From Podaxis mareebaensis (lineage: Eukaryota; Basidiomycota; Agaricomycetes; Agaricales; Agaricaceae): DNA of 64,000 nucleotides. Shown in pieces: positions 59,998-64,000 of this stretch. A program made the translations under genes and the position numbers. The notes under the pieces were generated by a model, which did no database searches, had not been told where the DNA came from, and was given only the letters and a program-made list of their open reading frames with translations. The DNA lies in the NCBI GenBank assembly GCA_018524725.1, contig JAEUWP010000462.1:89480-153479 (forward strand). The letters are read 5' to 3'. How positions within the stretch are numbered: position 1 is the first letter of the stretch; every line of letters begins with the position of its first letter.

Positions 59998-60647
59998 TGT
60001 TACTTAGGCACAGTAGGGACATTGCACCAGTGCAGAGAGATACTGTCCTAAGACACACTGACACTATTCAGTTCCTGAAATGGAATGCCTGTCTGTTCTC
60101 CAGAGAGAACTAGAGGCTGGTCAGAAATCTTGCAGGGACTGCCTAGGGAGAGATATGACTTGTAAGGTTGCAGGCTACTCTGTAGGTTTAGCTGTTATGC
60201 CAGTTATCCTGTCGAGGCAGGTAGAGCTCTCATGTGGCAAGAAGATAAAGCGGAAGGGAGACCTGCTATTCTCACACTATGTACAAATGATTGTAAAGCT
60301 AAGTTCTACTTACTTTACAAGCTATCTAAATACTAGAGCAATTGCTATCCTACATGTCCATATTGAGACATTTGTAGTTACTTCAGTGTTCTAATTATAC
60401 TAGACTGAGCCCGAGGTAAGATACTAGATCTACTGAAAGAGGTTATTACTATACAAGGTATCTCTGAGTCTGAGTGCTAAGTATATCCTGATTTCTGGAG
60501 ATCTGATATTCAACTGATAGCTGAGGTGTAAATGAGAACAGAGATGAGAAGTTGTAAAGTGATGGAAGGACAAGATGATAGAGGAAACAAGAGACAATGA
60601 AGGAGAAAGGTGGTGCAAGTGATGATGAAGACAAGGAGAGTGTAACA
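59998..60647 (-). repeat. LTR of a second retroelement family
   Basis: 650 bp, starting TGTTACTTAG and ending TGTAACA on the plus strand, homologous throughout to the solo LTR at 34793-35439. On the minus strand it is preceded by the purine-rich AAAGGGGATGA, so it reads as the 3' LTR of a minus-strand element. The bases outside its left end (AGGAC) and right end (TCATC) do not match, as expected if the right side is internal element sequence. Confidence 0.8.
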
Positions 60648-60660
60648 TCATCCCCTTTGT
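60648..60660 (-). other. Polypurine tract next to the LTR
   Basis: The minus strand reads ACAAAGGGGATGA directly before TGTTACA. Composition and position fit a plus-strand priming site for a minus-strand LTR element. Confidence 0.6.
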
Positions 60661-60689
60661 ATGATCAAACTCCAGATTGATCTACCTAT

Positions 60690-61990
60690 AACAGGTGTCA
60701 ACCTCTGTGAGGCATCACTTAGATTGGTTTTGGATGGGGATGTTGTTTGTCATAACATGTCATCCCTCAGTTTGTTTTGTGATGGGATTGAAAGTATACT
60801 CAGTAGTGGTATTTTCTAGAGCTCCATGATCACAAGGGATGGGTTGAGGAATGAGAGTGAAAGTGTCTTCATACAACATGTTCTGTTGTCCTCTCTGGCT
60901 GAGAGTCAGAGTGTTGGTAAGAAACTGGACACACTTCTTGGCTTCTTCATATGTAGGACCATTGACAGGAGATTGATATTGAGATGGAATGACAGGAGTC
61001 TGAGGATGTTGAATACACTGCCATGAGTGGTGATTTCATCCTTGACAGAATTGGCACATGTGGTTGGGACAGTCAGAAGTGATATGCCCTACTCTGAGGC
61101 AAAGCCAACAGCTTTGGGTGTAGACTTTAAGGAGATTGGGAGGAAGGAGTTTTGTGACAGTTAAGGGGAGTGTTTGTCATCAGATGTGGTGCTCCCAATT
61201 GGGGTACTTGGCAATGGAGTTCAATTCTCCTTGCAAGGTGAGGACACTTATGAGGGTTGGTAAGTTTGGGTAGGTGGCAATGTTAGGCTTCTGTTCAACT
61301 GAAGCCTTAGCTTGAGACTGAAGGGTCTCTGGGACAAAGGGGTCAGTTCATGCTCAATGGAAATAGGCTCTTCACTCAGCAACAAGGATTCCTCATTCTC
61401 ATTGGTACTGCCAGGGGTAGTTCTCTGGCATAACTCATGTTCAGCTTCTAGTATCTGTTGTACTGGACTCTCAAGACTGAGATACTTGATCCATCTCTGT
61501 GTGTTGGGCATGAGTGGAGGAGGCAGAGTTTGTGGAGGAAGTGTGTTTTGCAGTGTGCTTGTTTTCATATTGTTGCTGGAGTGAGGTGATGAAGGTGGGG
61601 GTCTCTGTGGTCAAGGTGGCAGTGAGAAAGGTACATGCCTGTCTGATGAGGTTCTTTGCATATTGGACCCGATGTTGGGTTCAATACTATGAGGTGATGT
61701 TGTAGAGGGGTCATGTAGCTCAAGTTGTAGCATCTTGGAAGTTGAACCATAACTCATCTCCAGGTTCTGGAGCTGGTGGGTTCCAACTTCTTGAATTGGT
61801 GAGTACATTGGCTGCACTTGGATAACCAGCAGCCTGGGTGAGGGAGGTAGCTGTCTGGTAGACATTACTTGAGGGGTTATATGGATGGGAGAGATTGGGA
61901 GGATTTCCAGATGATCATGAGTCCAACACTTGATGGTTGTTATGGACTTCACTTCATGTCCATTAAACTCTCAGAGCCTTGGTTACAACC
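60690..61990 (-). pseudogene. Gag-like retroelement relic with a CCHC knuckle
   Basis: The minus strand shows interrupted protein-like frames: NLIRQACTFLTATLTTETPT, then glutamine- and serine-rich stretches, then CWLCLRVGHITSDC at 61069-61110. That is an exact C-x2-C-x4-H-x4-C zinc knuckle, followed by CPNHMCQFC. It is broken by stops and frame changes. It lies between the LTR/polypurine tract and a LINE insertion. No protease, reverse transcriptase or integrase motif is visible in this stretch. The parent is most likely the element that owns the 59998 LTR. Confidence 0.6.
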
Positions 61991-62184
61991 TGGATTCTGT
62001 GGATCATATTCAGTTTAACCTTTCTTCTGTTCCCATTGGATATCTTTCCTTGTAAATACTTTTCTCCGTCCCTGTCCCTTCCATTATTTTCCTTATCAGA
62101 TCTTCTATCCAATTATCTCGTGTTTTTCTGTTTATCTGTGGCTTTTCCCTTTACCCTTGATTATCATCCACTTATCTTGGTTTT

Positions 62185-62856
62185 ACCCTTGGAACCCAAA
62201 TACACCAACGGCGGCACCTGGCTATCTTCAGGCCTTGGGGCTGACCCAAATCTATGCGCACGCTTCACTCGATGTGTAACCGACCACGCGCCCATCGGCG
62301 CCTTCAGACAGCGCTTCTTCCCAGGGCGCTACATCACCTCCTGCCCATGCGGCGAAGAACTCGAGACACGGGACCATATCATTCACCACTGTCCCCTCTA
62401 CCACCGGCCATATGGTATTCGTACAAACATCCATTGGCTCATCTCGTTCCTCCGCGAAAACCCGGCAGCGTTCTCATTCGCTGACCAGATACAAGGACCA
62501 ATCACCTTTGAGGACTACAATACCCAACGGCTTTCTCGACGAGAGAGGTTGGCTCTACATGGTGCTCCTGATGTTCATTAAAGGGTCTTTCCCTTCTCAC
62601 TTATTTCAATTACACTTGCCTCTAGTTAGCTCCCTACTCCCTCCATCTCTTCATCTTCGTCTCTTTTCTCTCTCCCTGTTTGAATTGCTGTACACTATAT
62701 CCTGTGTTGGTTGTCTCTCACTAGCTCCCTCACTCCCCCCTCTCTTCTCTTTCTTTCTCTCTTCTCTCTTTATTTCTTTCTCGTGTTTGTAGGTTTCGGC
62801 TCTTGGGACTGCTATCGCGCACCCATTTGTAGTAGCTAGTCTATTGCAATAAATGT

Positions 62857-62890
<34 letters not shown>
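62185..62890 (+). mobile_element. 5'-truncated LINE (non-LTR retrotransposon)
   Basis: A 706-bp insertion flanked by the 15-bp target duplication ACTTATCTTGGTTTT (62170-62184 and 62891-62905). It carries only the end of an ORF2 frame, stopping at 62581. The motif CPCGEELETRDHIIHHCPLY is the C-x-C...H-x4-C segment found near the C-terminus of Tad1-like LINEs. A pyrimidine-rich 3' region follows, with AATAAA near 62849 and a 28-base poly(A) tail at 62863-62890. Truncation, tail and duplication together indicate target-primed insertion. Confidence 0.92.
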
Positions 62891-62893
<3 letters not shown>

Positions 62894-62905
62894 TATCTTG
62901 GTTTT

Positions 62906-64000
62906 TCTGTTATCTGATGTTTCACTTCTGCCCCTGTCCTTTCAGACATCTGGATGCTTTGCAGACAGACTCCTGATTCTGGTATCTTCACTGTGGTTAT
63001 CAGTTCACATATTTCTAGTATTCTCCTTTAAGTAGTTACTATTGTTTCTCACTTAACTACTACTCTCTGGACTTTATCCTGACTACTAGTATATAAGTAG
63101 GATCATTACCATTTGTACTCCTCAGTCAGAATATCAACTTAGGTTCTTTTTCCTCTCTCCTGCTTGTCTGCTACAAGTCCACTCCTTGGTCCAGGCTTGT
63201 CCTGTCTTTGTCCAATCTCTGTCTGCTCATCTGCTCAAGTCTGTTGATGGGGCAGCAAATGGATTACTATAGTATATAACAAATAAAAGAGATAATGTGA
63301 AGTGAAATATAAAATAGTATTACCAAAAGCCACACCCTAGCAAGTTCATGGGGGACTCTGATTCAGAAATGAAGGAGATAATAAAGTGACACGAGATCAA
63401 AATGCTCGCTAGGAATGTTAAAAGGGTGTAATAAGAGTTGTGAAGGAGTGGGGAAATGTGTATGTGCTTGGTGCTATCTTCACTTGATGCGAGGACTTCT
63501 GGATGTTGTCGTGAGGTGGTCTCGATGATTCCCTAGTTCAAGACTGAACTAGACTGTTTGTTCTAAATTGACAAGTCTCTGGCATAGCGTCACTATGATA
63601 CACAAGTACCAAAGAACTGAAGGTAGCAAGAGCGATCCCTCACTACTACTAGAAATATACTGACTCATACCGATAAGTGCTCTGACTGGCAATATGCAGC
63701 TGCGATGTACTCCTAGTTAACCTTGTTAAGGCTAACTTCTGATTCTCAACTTATGGAAACTTCTGAGGGAACTACTGGGTCTTTGTTCTGACTCTCACTA
63801 GTAGGTCGTGTCGACCGAAGAAAACTCCTATAAACACTTAACTATCACTCAAGATTGTTGAATATTCAACAACCCTCTAAGCGAAGCTTGGCAGGAATTT
63901 CCTTGCTTCACCTCGTGTCATCAAGGGGTTTTTATATTATAAGTTGGGGAATGATTACAATCTAGTGTTACAGTGTTCTGACTCAATAAAGGATTATGCA
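62906..64000. other. Uncharacterised sequence, probably further retroelement DNA
   Basis: About 1.1 kb right of the LINE, with no coding motif. The first 330 bp continue the sequence the LINE interrupted. At about 63242 a TGTTGATGGGGCAGC start resembles an LTR left end and runs out of the window; no matching right end or duplication is available to confirm it. Confidence 0.35.

Noticed and set aside
1..64000. CRISPR arrays, bacterial operons or a prophage
   Set aside because: The window is intron-rich eukaryotic DNA. The only short direct repeat seen is the two-unit tandem at 41919-41976, which lacks spacers.

Overview
The window looks like nuclear DNA of a filamentous basidiomycete, probably an Agaricomycete. 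The support is: genes split by many introns of about 46-75 bp, including very small internal exons; a fungal-type fused PurK-PurE purine gene; secreted wall-active proteins; and LTR and LINE retroelements of fungal type. All exon models were spliced by hand from reading frame, GT/GC-AG sites and remembered family conservation. No database was consulted.

Layout. 1-863: 3' end of ADE2. 2944-4202: secreted pectate lyase (+). 4572-5954: alpha/beta hydrolase (+). 6256-8461: SAMHD1-like HD phosphohydrolase with a basic tail (+). 10368-10882: small secreted cysteine-rich protein (+). About 11300-12590: one copy of a degenerate 1.25-kb dispersed repeat. 13130-13837: intronless hypothetical gene (+). 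14195-21055: the 16-exon ribosome-biogenesis gene URB1 (-). 21930-22843: thaumatin-like protein (+). 23348-24826: conserved protein with a basic C-terminal domain (+). 25298-27568 and 28250-29381: a cytochrome P450 and a short-chain dehydrogenase, both (-). 30412-39040: a complete 8.6-kb Copia retrotransposon with 649-bp LTRs and CTTTG target duplications, whose integrase region carries a nested solo LTR. 42286-43541: HAD phosphatase (+). 47828-49553: C2H2 zinc-finger regulator (+). 54905-57228: 13-exon MFS transporter (-). About 58430-59680: second, inverted copy of the dispersed repeat, next to a tRNA-Tyr-like remnant. 59998 to the end: a retroelement pile-up with an LTR, a polypurine tract, a gag-like relic (-) and a 5'-truncated LINE with a 15-bp target duplication.

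How the parts relate. ADE2 and URB1 are housekeeping genes. Pectate lyase, thaumatin-like protein and the cysteine-rich protein are secreted and fit a lifestyle in contact with plant material. P450 and SDR form a small same-strand oxidative pair; I see no backbone enzyme that would make this a secondary-metabolite cluster.

The strongest unusual signal is in the Copia element. Its two LTRs differ at 27 positions. All are transitions, and all fall in CpG dinucleotides or in sites reconstructable as ancestral CpG. The single gag-pol frame is broken by twelve stops, all TGA, with no TAA, TAG or frameshift before the terminal TAA. This points to CpG-directed mutation (CGA to TGA) acting on an otherwise young element. 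Other points are possible GC-AG introns in three genes, a probable half-tRNA primer site, and an LTR family paired with gag-like sequence but no visible pol.
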